This document shows positions 1-11,586 of a stretch of 64,000 nucleotides of DNA, in pieces; position 1 is the first letter of the stretch; every line of letters starts with the position of its first letter. A program made the position numbers and the translations under genes. The DNA lies in NCBI GenBank assembly GCA_037179335.1, contig JAKZHN010000048.1, positions 62,001 through 126,000 on the forward strand, in the 5' to 3' direction. The stretch is from Cyclaneusma minus (Eukaryota; Ascomycota; Leotiomycetes; Marthamycetales; Marthamycetaceae). Below the pieces are notes generated by a model, which worked only from the letters and a program-made list of their open reading frames with translations, was not told the origin of the DNA and ran no database searches.

Positions 1-466
1 AAAGTCGATATTAGGGAGCCTGCATGTTATTGAGGATTTCTCGCCCAGCTTGGGATTTGTTTTCCACATGATGTTCAGCCTTGATCGAAAATCTGCAGCT
101 TGTCAGGATCCGAGACCATCTGCAACTTCTCTACAAAGACATAGTATTCAGGAACAATCCACGAACACCTAGGCAGCCTAGGCTCTTTGTTTCATGGTTG
201 TCAAATACACCGCGGTGAACAACCCGTGAACAAGGTCTTCCCACAGTTACTATCCAACCGACCAACCTACCTACTGAATAACATTATGGCTCTCCAAGCC
301 TCTTACTATAGAAAGAAGTTCGAAGTTCATCCCTTTTCTTACCTTCCTCACTAGCCTGACTGAGTCTGACAAGTGCTAGCATCAGACTGTCACTTCTCAG
401 ACAACTCAAACTCACTATTTCCCCCCCCCCCCAAACCAAAACCCAACTACTAACCCCTCAGAAACC
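1..466. other. Intergenic region, no gene seen
   Basis: No ORF with convincing composition is present. The last part is a pyrimidine-rich leader ending in a run of C bases (about 421-432) just before the ATG at 467. It is probably the promoter and 5' UTR of the small ORF that follows. Confidence 0.4.
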
Positions 467-913
467 ATGGCTTCCCCACCCACAGCACCAGAATTCCCCA
501 ACGCCCCCCTCGACCGCGCCATCGTAGCCTCCCGAGCCGCCCTCTCAGAACTCGAGCGTCTCTTCGAATCCTCCTGGCCCAACCCTCGCAAACGTTTCGG
601 CAAGCCCCACCATCCCGACGCCTGGCGTGACAAAGCCAACCGAATCGACGAGCTGATTGAGCAACTTCTCAACTCTGAGACATTTGGTTGGCCGGATGGT
701 GCTCACACTTGCGCTGTGCGCATCCAGATCTTGCAAGACGTTGACATGTTCGCGCCACGAGCTTGCGGGATTTGGGGGAAGTGGGGCTTGGAGACGGAGG
801 CGAGGGGGCATTGGGGTCAAGCTAGGATGGTGGGGGATGAGATTGAGAGGGAGAGGGCGTTGCAGAGGGGAGAGGTGAGGGGGGAATGGGGACGGTTTGG
901 GACGAGGGGGTGA
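467..913 (+). CDS. Small hypothetical protein (148 aa)
   Basis: This is an uninterrupted 148-codon ORF. Its ATG sits in a good fungal context (purine at -3, G at +4) after a C-rich leader. The N-terminal half looks like real protein, with an amphipathic stretch around ALSELERLFESSW and a later RIDELIEQLLN segment that suggest short helices. The C-terminal third is very rich in G, E and R and less convincing. I recognise no domain, signal peptide or membrane segment and assign no function. The first 60-70 codons use C-ending codons like neighbouring genes, which is the main reason to call it real. A spurious ORF or a conserved N-terminus with a wrong 3' end remain possible. Confidence 0.45.
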   Translation: MASPPTAPEFPNAPLDRAIVASRAALSELERLFESSWPNPRKRFGKPHHPDAWRDKANRIDELIEQLLNSETFGWPDGAHTCAVRIQILQDVDMFAPRACGIWGKWGLETEARGHWGQARMVGDEIERERALQRGEVRGEWGRFGTRG

Positions 914-3608
914 GAGGGAAAGGATGGAGGTTGTGAGACGGTTTTGTCTGGGAGGTCTTTTCTTGTAAGTCTTGTTTTCTCGGTTTGGGTTGAATAAGAA
1001 GTGACAGTATTCTGAACACAATGATGAAGCACTGACAATATAACATGAACTGATGAACGATGATACAGACTAGATGTAGGAGGCAGACACAAGGAGATCT
1101 TGCTAAAATGTAAGCTCTGTCTTGGAAATGACAGAGTTTCTGTGGCCTCTACCCCAATAGCCAACCAGTAAAATTCCCAGCATCGACAGGTAGCTCTAGA
1201 GCTCAGCATTGCAACTTCCATCCAAGAGGATAGATGGAAAGCAGCGGGTGAGAAGACCAATGGGCCAGTAAATCAACACTGACAGGTCAAGTAGACAATG
1301 TCGGTACAAAAGTGTATCGGCAGAGAGAATCCTGAATCAACAGGAAGTGAGAATCGCGACGATAAACCTCTCCTAGACGATTAAATTATGCCGTGACAGA
1401 CGTAAAGTTGTTCGAGGTGCTTCTCTCAATTCGAAAGGTAGTAATGGAAACGAAGACTGACAAATGGGATATCGGTAACACCGTAACTTAATCCACGAAA
1501 CATAACCTGTTCCTAGGGGAATTTCTCAAGACTTACAAAGTTGGAGCAACGGCGGAGCTGTGCGCACTCTATCGCCTCGAAGGCTCAAAGCAGCCTTTTG
1601 GTCTTTGGAAAGCGTCGACTCGGCTGCCACCGAATTCCACCCACGACACGACCTTTCAGCTCCGACGACATCCTTTGGCAGCGCAGCGAAAACCTCGCAC
1701 TGCCAATCCATTCCTGCGCCGAGAGAGCCCACGGCTTTCGTAGGGATCGATTCACGTCAGCTGCAAGGTACGCTGTACGTCGTCGGCCTCGCCATCTATC
1801 TGCGACGCCTGGGCAGTGGTCACGAAGATCGGAGTCGACTTCACCTGCATCAATCACAAGGCGTGATCGCCGAGGGTAGGCATTTTTCCAAATTTGTCGT
1901 CATCAGAGGCTCTTCTCTTGCCTCATTTCATTCCTTGTGGTTCCACAAAACGGTCCCTGATCTCTGCGCCCTGCTGCTGAGCCGCTGTCTGCGGGAGATG
2001 GACATTAGTCCCCTACTTTTCTTTTCCCCGGTTGGGTTACTGTGGACTGGTGGTGACTTCTGCGAGTAATGCTACCCGCACCTTGGCTGTGGAGTTCGGG
2101 ACAGCCGAACCTTTCGTGCCTGAATGCTTTGTTTACCAAAACGCGTTTCTTCTTCCTCTCTGCCCAATTCTGTTTCTCCGAAGTCCGCGGACCGTGGTTC
2201 GTTACAACATGAACGGCTTTCTTTCAAGCTTGTGGTTCGGGTGAGAAACGGGGCTTTCGCCTCTCCCTGGTCTCCCTGGCGCCAAGGCTTGTTGGTGGCA
2301 CGCGGCAATCGTTCTGGAAGGATGGTGGAAGAAGGCTATCTGAGCTGGTCCTTGCAGCTCCGCACGTGTGGATGAGTTCATAAAGTGGAGATAGCTTCCC
2401 AGTTGCCCAGAAGAGCATAGCAACGGACCTCCAGGAGATTGATCTCGGCGGCCCGCAGCATGTGGCCTAAATTGATGACGATGTCGACTGCGGTTGCCAT
2501 GAACAGGGCGAGAGTCTGTCGACTTCAGCTATCCAGAGTCTTACATGACGGAGCTGCAACATACTTTTCTCTCCCGCCTTGGTTCTGATAACGCAAAGTC
2601 AAATGGATTCTCTGCTTATGCGAAGCAGTCCTCAACAGCTGGAGCTGTGCAGCCTGTACAAAGTTCAACATACCCATCAATGCTCCTCGTGGCTGTTTCA
2701 GCCTTGGAACAGGCAGTGAAGAGCTGTTCTTTGAGCCCCCTTTGTTGCGGACGGCGGAGTCGCACAGGGGCAGCTCTTGACTGGCGGCGACAAGACAGAG
2801 GGCCAAGCGGACGGCCACAACCCAAAAGTGATTGCTGGGAAGAGATGTCAAGGACCTCAAGGCTGAGGGAGCCCGGCCAAGCAAGCAGTGCGATCCATGG
2901 GCATGATCCACACCTCCATCCGTCCCCCAGCTGGGACCAGTGTGCGATCCGGGCTTTCTCACAGCATCCCTCCCACTAGACCTTCTAGTGACGACCCCGA
3001 GACACGCCAGCAAGCCATTCCTTTGACGCCCATTCGATTTCCCGAGCGATAGACTGCTTGAATTGTTCGGAGCGCACGCCGTGTGACCGGGCTACTTCCA
3101 TCGCGCGAGCCGGACTGCCTTTCCGCACATTGCAGGTGCAGCGTGCCAGCGCCCCTCCACTGCAAGCCTTCCTACCAGCTGCTGCCGTAAGCAGGGCCCC
3201 GAAAACTCCCCTACGACTGCCCTACGGTTGATCGAATTATTTTTGGCTCTCTCCCTGCCTCACACGAGTCTGCAGGCGCTGACCGGTCACCGTTTCAAGC
3301 TGCTTGTGTTTCCCTCTTGCCGCTGCTGCCTGAGCTTCCTCTTATCATTCGACAAGCACGACGCAAACATTGCTCCGCGATAGCTTCATCAACTCCCCCT
3401 CACCGCCTAGCGAGTCCCGCCGCGACCTGTTCACGACCGGAACCTTTCCAGGCTCGCTCTAAATCAACAGATACTGGAAACCCGAAAGCATTGACAACTT
3501 GGAACATCGGACGCGGCGCGCAGAGCGACAGGCGATTCGCGGCGCGACGGCCGAGAGGCCTTTTACGAGCAAGTGTCGCGTGCGCTTCGAACGACAGCTT
3601 CATTCACC
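914..3608. other. Long intergenic region and probable leader of the CNB/F-box gene
   Basis: About 2.7 kb without a supportable gene. Several ORFs of 60-170 codons exist on both strands, for example around 1560-2069 and 2525-3013, but their predicted peptides are compositionally random and mutually overlapping. The last 300-400 bases are pyrimidine-rich and likely hold the transcription start and 5' UTR of the downstream gene. Confidence 0.4.
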
Positions 3609-6515
3609 ATGAGGCGAAGGGGACAGCCTATGCGGGGCGCGAATGGCGCACCAATACCAGACTCGCTGTCGCTCATTCGCTCATTCAATATCGAGACCAA
3701 TCCAAGTCGACCGGTGCGGCCCTCCCCGCTGACGGCTTCGACCATCCCTGATATGCCACTGGACCTCGTCGACCGCATACGATCGTTTCCGCTGTTTCTC
3801 TCTGCCCCTGATTCCTTTCTGGCGGCAATTGGAAGACATCTCCGACCGCAAGTTCATGCACCGCACGATGTCATTCTGAACGAAGGCGACCATGCGAAGG
3901 CTATGTACTGGCTGGTGCGAGGAGCGGTGGCTGTTACATCGCGAGATGGCGAAGCGACGTATGCTGAGCTAAAGCCAGGCGCTTTCTTTGGTGAAATCGG
4001 TATATTGATGGAAGTCCCTCGGACAGCTACCATTGTCGCACGGACGAAATGCTTGCTGGTAGTCTTGAAGAAAGAGGATCTCCGAGCTGAGCTGCCCAAT
4101 TTTCCAGACATGGAGAAGGCCATTATCGAAGAAGCTCAGGAGCGTCTGACCATATTAAATAAGAAGCGGAAAGAAAGCGGCTTCGGTCCCAAGGTCGTCT
4201 CAACCACACTTCCAACCCGAGGCGGCAAAGTGGCTCGGGAAGCTACTCCCGGCGAGGTAGAGATGGGCGATATTGGCAGTATTGAGAGAGGCACGGTTTT
4301 CAATTCAAAAAAGCGCAAATCACCAAGTCCTGGCATCGTCGAAGATCCTACGTCTGGAAGCGCCCTTGGAAGTGGCTTCGTCAACGTTCGGAAGACCCTA
4401 AAAGAGCTCCCACTGTTTTCGGCCCTGCCACCGGACATTCTGCATTTTCTGGGATTGAGCGCTCACCCAAAGACCTACCCTCCATTTACCGATATAGTAC
4501 AAGAAGGGCAACCTGGAAATGAGATTTATTTCGTTGTCCGAGGAGAAGCTGAAGTAATTCGTGGCTCGGCCAATGGAGTTACCACTCCTGGCCCAAGTGG
4601 CTCTTATATACGACCACGACTTAAGCAAGGCCAATATTTCGGTGAAGTTGCAAGTCTTTCTCTCGCTCCCAGGAGAACCGCCACTGTGCGCTCCATCACG
4701 ACAGTGGAATGCCTAAAGATCAGTGGAGAAGTGCTCGCTGAGCTTTGGAGGCGATGTCCGCCAGCTCTCAGGGATCAAGTGGAGAAAACGGCGAAGACGC
4801 GAATGGGGAAGGGAGACGATGAAGACATCGTTATGACTGATGTTGATTCTCCTACAACTTCACTTCGGAGTAGTCTCGAATTACGCCCAACCACACCTAC
4901 CCGGCAAGCTCTACCACACGTTACCTTCACACCTTCGAAATCTGCGAGTCCACATAGGCCAAGCAGAGTGGAAGACGCCAGTGTCATGGAACCTTCCGAC
5001 CCTGATCCCTTCTTGAGCGTCGATATGGAAAATATGAGATCGAAATCACGCCGAGGTTCATTGGCACCTCCTTCACCCGACTCTCCACCAGAGACACCCA
5101 AACAATCTGATGACTCGTCTGAGGAGCACCAAAATGGATCACCTCTCAGGCACGGATCAACTATGACCAAAATATCCCATCCATCAACGCCCCCTGATTC
5201 TACAGTCCGTCCCAAACGACCCCGACTCTTTCCCCGCCGGCCCAGTCAATTCAGCAAGGGAATCCTTCCCGACAAAGTTCTTGTCAAGGTGTTCTCCTAT
5301 CTCGACATTGCACAGCTCATGCGCCTCCGCCGCGTCTCCTTGCATTGGCGTCACATCTTAACCACCTCCCCCGATATCCTGCACTACCTCGACCTCTCCT
5401 CCTACAACCGAGTCGTCACTAACGCCGCTCTTGTCAACTATATCGTGCCCTTCGCCGGCGCCCGTCCCCGCGTCATCGATACCAATAACTGCTTCCACAT
5501 AACCGACGAAGGCTTCGCTGCCCTCATCGCCACCTGCTCCTCCAACGTCACTTTCTGGAAGATGAAGTCCGTGTGGGACATCACCGCAAACGCCATCCTC
5601 GACATGGCCAATTCGTCTAAAAACCTCGAGCGCGTGGATCTCTCAAATTGCCGCAAAGTCTCCGACAACTTGCTAGCTCGCATCGTAGGCTGGGTGGTGA
5701 CCGAACCACCGCCAACATCTGGAATGCGCGCCGCAAAGGCAGCAGCGCTCGGGCAGACGATGCCGCCTGTCGGCACGATTGTGGGATGTCCTAAGTTGAA
5801 AGATCTTACTCTGAGTTATTGCAAGCATGTCACTGATCGCAGTATGGCGCATCTGGCAGTACATGCACACGCGCGCTTGGAGAGCATTGACCTCACGCGC
5901 TGCACGACGATTACAGACTCCGGCTTCCAGCACTGGAGCATCTACAAGTTTTCACGCTTGCGAAAGCTAGTTCTTGCGGACTGCACTTACCTGACGGATA
6001 ACGCGATTGTGTATTTGACGAACGCGGCCAAGGGGTTGCGGGAGCTGGACTTGGTACGTCTTCATCTGAACTTTGCTTTCGTCTGAACCTTTGCTTTCGT
6101 CCTACGAGCTTGTAATTATAAGTGATGTGCTAACCCGCCACAACAGTCATTCTGCTGCGCCCTCTCCGACACCGCAACCGAAGTCCTCTCCCTCGGCTGC
6201 CCCCACCTAACCCACCTCCGCCTCTCCTTCTGCGGCAGCGCCGTCTCCGACTCCTCACTCCGCTCCATCGGTTTACACCTCCTCGAACTCAAAGAACTAT
6301 CCGTACGCGGCTGTGTACGCGTCACAGGCGTCGGCGTCGAAGCAGTCGTCGAAGGCTGTCGTGAACTTGAGGTTTTTGACGTGAGCCAGTGTAAGAATCT
6401 GGGGAGGTGGCTGAGAGAAGGTGGTGAGGCAAGGATGAAGAGGCAGTGGGCGTTTACGGGGAGGAAGTTGCGGTTTGAGACGATGAAGGGGACGGGGAGT
6501 AAGGCGTTGCGGTAG
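3609..6515 (+). CDS. Double cyclic-nucleotide-binding domain, F-box and leucine-rich-repeat protein
   Basis: Two exons, 3609-6053 and 6147-6515, encode about 937 aa. The intron starts GTACGT and has a CTAAC branch point at 6130. I chose ATG 3609 (CACC before it) over an in-frame GTG upstream. Two cyclic-nucleotide-binding (CNB) folds are visible, at residues about 50-160 (phosphate-cassette core FFGEIGILMEVPRTAT) and about 262-385 (YFGEVASLSLAPRRTAT). Both keep the Glu and Arg that contact cyclic nucleotide in the PKA regulatory family. A Ser/Pro-rich linker leads to an F-box at about 549-595 (ILPDKVLVKVFSYLD) and then leucine-rich repeats to the end. By family knowledge the F-box recruits Skp1 of an SCF ubiquitin ligase and the LRRs bind substrate. 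Whether cAMP or cGMP gates it is inference. The target is unknown. Confidence 0.93.
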
Positions 6516-7719
6516 ATGTTTTTGGTTGCGGGAGAAGAGCGGGCTTGCGGGCGGACATGAAGCAGGGCTGATTTATGCATCTTCGAGGCGAGAGGAGCTG
6601 CGCGGATCTGGGGGAGGCTGATCTCGTGGATTTTTGGTTTTGCTATGCACGCATCACAGTTTGGTGGTGGTTCCTGGGTGAGGGTGGCGTGCTCCGGGTG
6701 CTCTGTTCTGCATTTCCGGGCGTTTTCCCTTTTTTCCCCTAGCTTCCATTGTTTTACAGTTATTGGGCTTTGGTGGGGACTGAGCACCATACCCATGATG
6801 TTTTTGCCATTTGGGATAGATGTTTCATCAGCCAAGCGCAAGGTCTTTCTTTTGTTGGTAGTCAAGAGGTGGATAGGCGCGGGCATTTGCTGCATTTGGT
6901 TGTTATTTCGGTGGGCAAATCTAGAGGATTACCGGTGGGATGACGGGATTAGCTAGGTAGACAGGAGACTGAGAGCATCTAGGCATATTCTAAGCAGATG
7001 CCATATTTGAGAAGTTGATTATTAAGGAAGGCACTGTGCACACAAACAGCGATGTGATAGTAGAGTGTAAAACACAGAATGTCTTCACAACACCTATCTG
7101 CCGGATGCCACTCCCAGTCCTCAATGCAAGTGAACAAACATCAACAAATTTGCACCCAGCGTTTTTCATTAAAAATCCCATTCTGCTCATTCTCCTCCAT
7201 CCAGCAAGCAGCAGCTAGGAAGCCGCCCGCCATGGCTCATCTTCAAATATCTAACAACATCCAACATCAAGGAAAAATGCCTAGAGCATTTCCCCGCCAG
7301 AGTTTTTATAGGCTAAAACGACAGTAGCCAACCCACGCGCTACCCTCCCAAATACATATACCCGATCTATCCTGCAAGATATACGCAAGAACGATCAGAT
7401 GATATCTTTGCGAAAAAAAAGCAAGCCTCCCATTCAATGTCATATAGACAACCCCCTTTGCTAAATCGACCCATTACACGAAGATGGACAGAAAGTGCGG
7501 AGAGGAACGAATTGAACGCGCAGAGAAGAAGAAAGGCGCAAATGGCGGGCGAGGGGGCTGGGTATTTCAGCCGATCCGGAGTGGGGGGTCGTAAAATCGT
7601 TATGTGGTGGGCCGAGGTTTCGGTGCTCAGAGGGTGCGAAAGAATAACTTCCGTGTGTATGGGAAGGTTTGGTGTGTGCGAGGCGTGTACGATGTCAGAT
7701 GACCTCGAGTACTTGTGGG
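6516..7719. other. Convergent intergenic region
   Basis: This 1.2-kb spacer separates the 3' ends of two converging genes. It presumably contains both 3' UTRs and terminators. I see no additional gene; the ORFs here are short and low in coding character. Confidence 0.5.
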
Positions 7720-9330
7720 TCAAGATGCTGGTCTCTGGTTTGCAGGAGAGTGATCATCCGAATCGTCGTCATCCGAGTTTTCCTCCTCTTCCTCAGATGC
7801 TTCGTCTGCGTCTTCGTCCGAGTGTCCGTGATCAACGCTAGACTTTTGGTTCCCCTCCAAAGCCGAGTGCTCGATGCCCAGACCGTGAGATTCTTGGCTG
7901 CTCTCTCCACGCTCCGGGCTCTTTTCACTCGTCTCTACTGACGTCGCGACGGTTGGTGTGTTTGCCTGGCTACCACCGCGCTGTCCATGATAGTGGACTA
8001 CCTGTGGTTTCTGCTGTCCGGTGGGAGTCCCCAACAGGTGTTGGGGATAGGGGTCCAGATCCTTCGAACTAGTCGAAAAGGTCGATATCACAGGCTGCTG
8101 GTAACCATTATTTCCGTTGCTCTCCTTGTGCCCATGCTTGGCAGGATGATCGGCTTGAGTCGGCGTGCCTATGTCATTGCTTCCTCCCACGGGACTGACA
8201 ACAGCTTCAGTATCTGTTGTGCCCTCGTCCAGAAGACTGTCAAATCCGCCCTGGATGTCGCGTAGCAGGCGTACATATTCCTCCGGCACCAGTCCGCTTT
8301 CTTGAGTCTTAGGATCTTCAGCCACCAACCAACCTTGGCCGTGTCTGTAGGAGACCCAGATGATTTGTCCCTCCACCAGCGGCAACTCGTTTTCATTTTC
8401 GCGCTCGAAATCGAATAGTGCCACGGCTTTGCCATGCATCTCTTCGTCAGGGGAAGCAATTGCGAATTGGTAGTCACGCGAATACCGACTCTCGTCTTGA
8501 CGAGTCATTCCAGGGGAGGAATCGTCTGAATCATAGGTGCCAGGATCATTCCGGTCTGCATAGACGTGACTTGGAAGAACCGAGTTTGAGTACTGGGATT
8601 CTCGCTGATTGGTGACATATTGCATTGAAGAGCGGCCACCTTGACTTGCTCGATAGTTGACCTCGCCTCCATCATCCATGTAATACCGATCTTGGCCATG
8701 GTTTCCATACAAGCTCCGACGCTGTCCGAAATCTTGACCTGCGCTGCCTTGGTCGTAGTCATCTCTCCGGCCCCTACTGCGCCCTCTGCCCAGAGCTGCA
8801 CCAGATGATTTGTGTTTCTTGTGTCGGGAGCTCACCACAACTGGGCTTTGCAGATCTTCATCCTCGCTCCATGGCGGGCCGTCCCCGAAATGCAAAGGGG
8901 CCAATTGTTCACCTCTGCCTACACTCTCACTCGGTCCCCAAGAATTCCGGCTGTCCCAAGAAATGGGAGGATCCGATAGCCGTCTCTGCCATTCACTGGC
9001 TGGTGTAGAGCGCCCAGAGGGCACGGGGGAGGGTTCGGGGGGCGGACCATAGTGCATAGGATGCGATACTGGGTACGCAAAATCGCGTACTATGGTATAT
9101 GGGAGGCTCGAGTGGAAGATGGGGAAGACATGGGAACGTGGGCGCGAGCGAGACGGTATCGAGGTTGTTGAATATTGGGAGAGGCGACTTCTCGATGCAT
9201 GTGAGTTTGGTCGTTGTAGAGTTGAGCGGCGGGACTGCGGGGAAGTGATTAAGGGCGGCAGTTGTTGCATGCTCGTAGACGGTGGAGGAGACTCCGCAGA
9301 GGGAGTATTAGAAGTGGCTACAGTTGCCAT
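7720..9330 (-). CDS. NBP2: SH3-domain adaptor, Nbp2/Skb5 type
   Basis: A single exon encodes about 536 aa. I chose the ATG at 9330 (A at -3, G at +4; protein begins MATVATSNT) over an upstream TTG. The long N-terminal half is Ser/Pro/Arg-rich and probably disordered. One SH3 domain lies at about residues 300-357, with the ALFDFERENENELPL start, the YRHGQGWLVAED core and GLVPEEYV end. This pattern is characteristic of budding-yeast Nbp2 and fission-yeast Skb5, which link PAK kinases and a PP2C phosphatase to stress MAPK (HOG) and cell-wall signalling. The tail is acidic, with runs of E, D and S. The family call rests on the SH3 alone; the rest is not conserved by eye. The gene is divergent from SSU72. 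Confidence 0.82.
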   Translation of the reverse strand: MATVATSNTPSAESPPPSTSMQQLPPLITSPQSRRSTLQRPNSHASRSRLSQYSTTSIPSRSRPRSHVFPIFHSSLPYTIVRDFAYPVSHPMHYGPPPEPSPVPSGRSTPASEWQRRLSDPPISWDSRNSWGPSESVGRGEQLAPLHFGDGPPWSEDEDLQSPVVVSSRHKKHKSSGAALGRGRSRGRRDDYDQGSAGQDFGQRRSLYGNHGQDRYYMDDGGEVNYRASQGGRSSMQYVTNQRESQYSNSVLPSHVYADRNDPGTYDSDDSSPGMTRQDESRYSRDYQFAIASPDEEMHGKAVALFDFERENENELPLVEGQIIWVSYRHGQGWLVAEDPKTQESGLVPEEYVRLLRDIQGGFDSLLDEGTTDTEAVVSPVGGSNDIGTPTQADHPAKHGHKESNGNNGYQQPVISTFSTSSKDLDPYPQHLLGTPTGQQKPQVVHYHGQRGGSQANTPTVATSVETSEKSPERGESSQESHGLGIEHSALEGNQKSSVDHGHSDEDADEASEEEEENSDDDDSDDHSPANQRPAS

Positions 9331-10752
9331 TGTCGCGGGCTCGTTGCTAGTACAGCACAAGTAAGTGGACCAAGGGTATATCTGAAAGTAAAGGTGCCTG
9401 AGCTTGCCCAGCAAGCCGAGTTTTGTTGGATCTCTTGCGAATTGTCAGTCCAGATAAGGAGCAAAGGCCTTAGAGCGTCGTAGAATGATGTCCCCCTGTA
9501 CTATCGAGAAACTCCCACGATCGACATAGACTCGCCCGTAAGCTGGATTGGAAGGGGCTCGAGGCTTTAGAGGGCTCTTGAGCACCAGTGTGACTTGAGG
9601 GCCTTGTCGTCGGGGGACAAAGACTCGGCAGGACCTGCTTTCTTTGGACTCAGTTGAGCGGTCAGGATGGTGCTACAGCAGGACTTCGATGTCAGGATTC
9701 TTGCGCAGAGGCTGGACGTAGGCTCGAGGGCGGGCCGTCGCTGTTGCGACTCGGTTGGATGCGGTCTGGGGTGAGGCTCTCAGGGCCGGGCGACTGGTGG
9801 ACGAGTGCCGTTACTTGTCGACAGCGGAGTGTTACCTTCAGAAGCGAGCAGGGCCCCGCATCCAGCTCCCATGCGACGGCTATTTTGAGGCGGTTCGATG
9901 TCAGATTCGGGGACAAAGGATGGCGGCGCGCAGCTGTGGAGTCGAGAGTGTCAGAGCACGTGTTGGGGAGGCTGCATACATGTAGAGAGGCAGATGGCAG
10001 CAGGCGACCGATCTCGTGGGATGATTGGAAGCGGCAGCGCCGTTGTCGTTGATGACGGCGAATTGTCTCGTCTTGCTGGCGGGACTGGACCTCCTCGACG
10101 ATTGGCGCTTGGTTTACGGAGAAATGATTGTTATTTGGGACGAAAATAGATTTGTTTCAGAGTTTTGTGGCTTGACAGCTGTGGCGGGGCAGAATGTGGC
10201 TTGCGCGACAGCATTAGCCGAAGGTGTGTTCTTTAATCCCACTTTGTGACTTTGCACGGCTTCGCTGCTCTCCAAATCTTCTTTCTCCCCCGTCGCCAAC
10301 AACGAGAATCAGTCCACGGCGACACATTTCGCGAGCTGGCCCATCAACGCCGTGCTCGAGATACCGCCACATGCTCATCCTACCTTGAGAGCGTCGACGA
10401 CAGGTCGCTCCTTGAAAGCTGCACTTCGCAGCATCCTGCTGCCTCAACCCGCCAGGTATGTACCACGCACTCACTGCCCACTCTCTTCCACTCGGATCCC
10501 TCATTTCGTGATGAACTCAATTATTGGAGCTGTCTTAATCAATTGATGATGACACAATTTACTTTACGCAACTTTATACCTGACTACATGTTGGATCCCG
10601 TTTGCATCATCGTATTTCCCCGTAGTGCGGCTTGAAACCTTGCTAATGACACTGAAAAGCACAGCACGACGCTGCGCTGCTACCCTTAGAAGCAGCCCTA
10701 TCACTTTGCGGGCCATGAGAAGATCGTAATCCTCCGTGTCAACTACCATACC
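9331..10752. other. Divergent intergenic region between NBP2-like and SSU72
   Basis: About 1.4 kb lies between two divergently transcribed genes, so it should hold both promoters and 5' UTRs. No gene is supportable here. The 300 bases before SSU72 contain pyrimidine-rich stretches typical of fungal transcription starts. Confidence 0.45.
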
Positions 10753-11586
10753 ATGGCGCAAATTTCGCCAGCCAACGGTGCTGCGGAGCAACCGGCTGCC
10801 AACGGCAACAGCAATGACCCTGGAGACTTCAAATTGAAGTTTTGCACTGTTTGCGCCAGCAACAACAACAGGTATGTCAACCTCGCCCTTCGTCTGCTGT
10901 ATCAATGTTGATGGGCTCGTGTCGCAAGATCTATGGAGGCTCACCTACAACTCTCGGCCGCCAACTACCCAGTCATCTCATTTGGGACTGGTTCTTTGGT
11001 CCGTTTGCCCGGTCCAACCATTACCCAGCCCAATGTCTACCACTTCAACAAGACGTCGTACGACAGCATGTACCGGGAGCTGGAAGACAAAGATGCCAGG
11101 CTCTACAAGGCCAATGGTATCCTCAATATGCTGGACCGGAATAGGGGAGTCAAATGGGGTCCAGAGCGATGGCAGGACTGGCAGGTCGGGATGGCCAGAC
11201 TGAAACATACCAGCGACAGAGGCAGCCAGGGCGTTGAAGGCGGAGTCGTAGATGTTGTCATAACCTGCGAAGAGCGTTGCTGGGACGCCGTCATTGACGA
11301 CCTCCTTTCCCGAGGCTCGCCCCTCAACCGCCCGGTCCACGTCATCAACGTGGACATCAAAGATAACCACGAGGAGGCCTTGGTCGGCGGCAGAGGTATT
11401 CTCGACCTAGCAAACTCTCTGAACAAGGCCGCAGCCGAAGAGCGGGCGGTTGCTGGTATGACGGCCTTTGATTCTGGCAATGCAACGAGCAGAGCTGGCT
11501 TCGATGAGAGAGTGCCCGAGATCATTGGAGAGTGGCAGGAGAGATGGCCCAACCTGCCAGCCGTATGGACTTTGGCCTGGTTCTGA
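10753..11586 (+). CDS. SSU72: RNA polymerase II CTD phosphatase Ssu72
   Basis: Two exons, 10753-10871 and 10929-11586, encode 258 aa. The intron falls inside the active-site loop, splitting the Arg codon, and splicing rebuilds CTVCASNNNRSMEAH. This contains the Cys-x5-Arg phosphatase signature (Cys34, Arg40) in the form specific to Ssu72. Further Ssu72 hallmarks are VVITCEERCWDAVI and VHVINVDIKDNHEEA. The protein removes phosphate from Ser5 (and Ser7) of the RNA polymerase II C-terminal repeats and is part of the cleavage/polyadenylation factor in the nucleus. Length is slightly above the usual ~200 aa because of an N-terminal extension of about 25 residues. The ATG at 10753 has a CC-ATGG context. 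No defects are seen. Confidence 0.97.

Noticed and set aside
1560..2069. 169-codon + strand ORF upstream of the CNB/F-box gene
   Set aside because: Overlaps equally long ORFs in other frames and has no recognisable feature.
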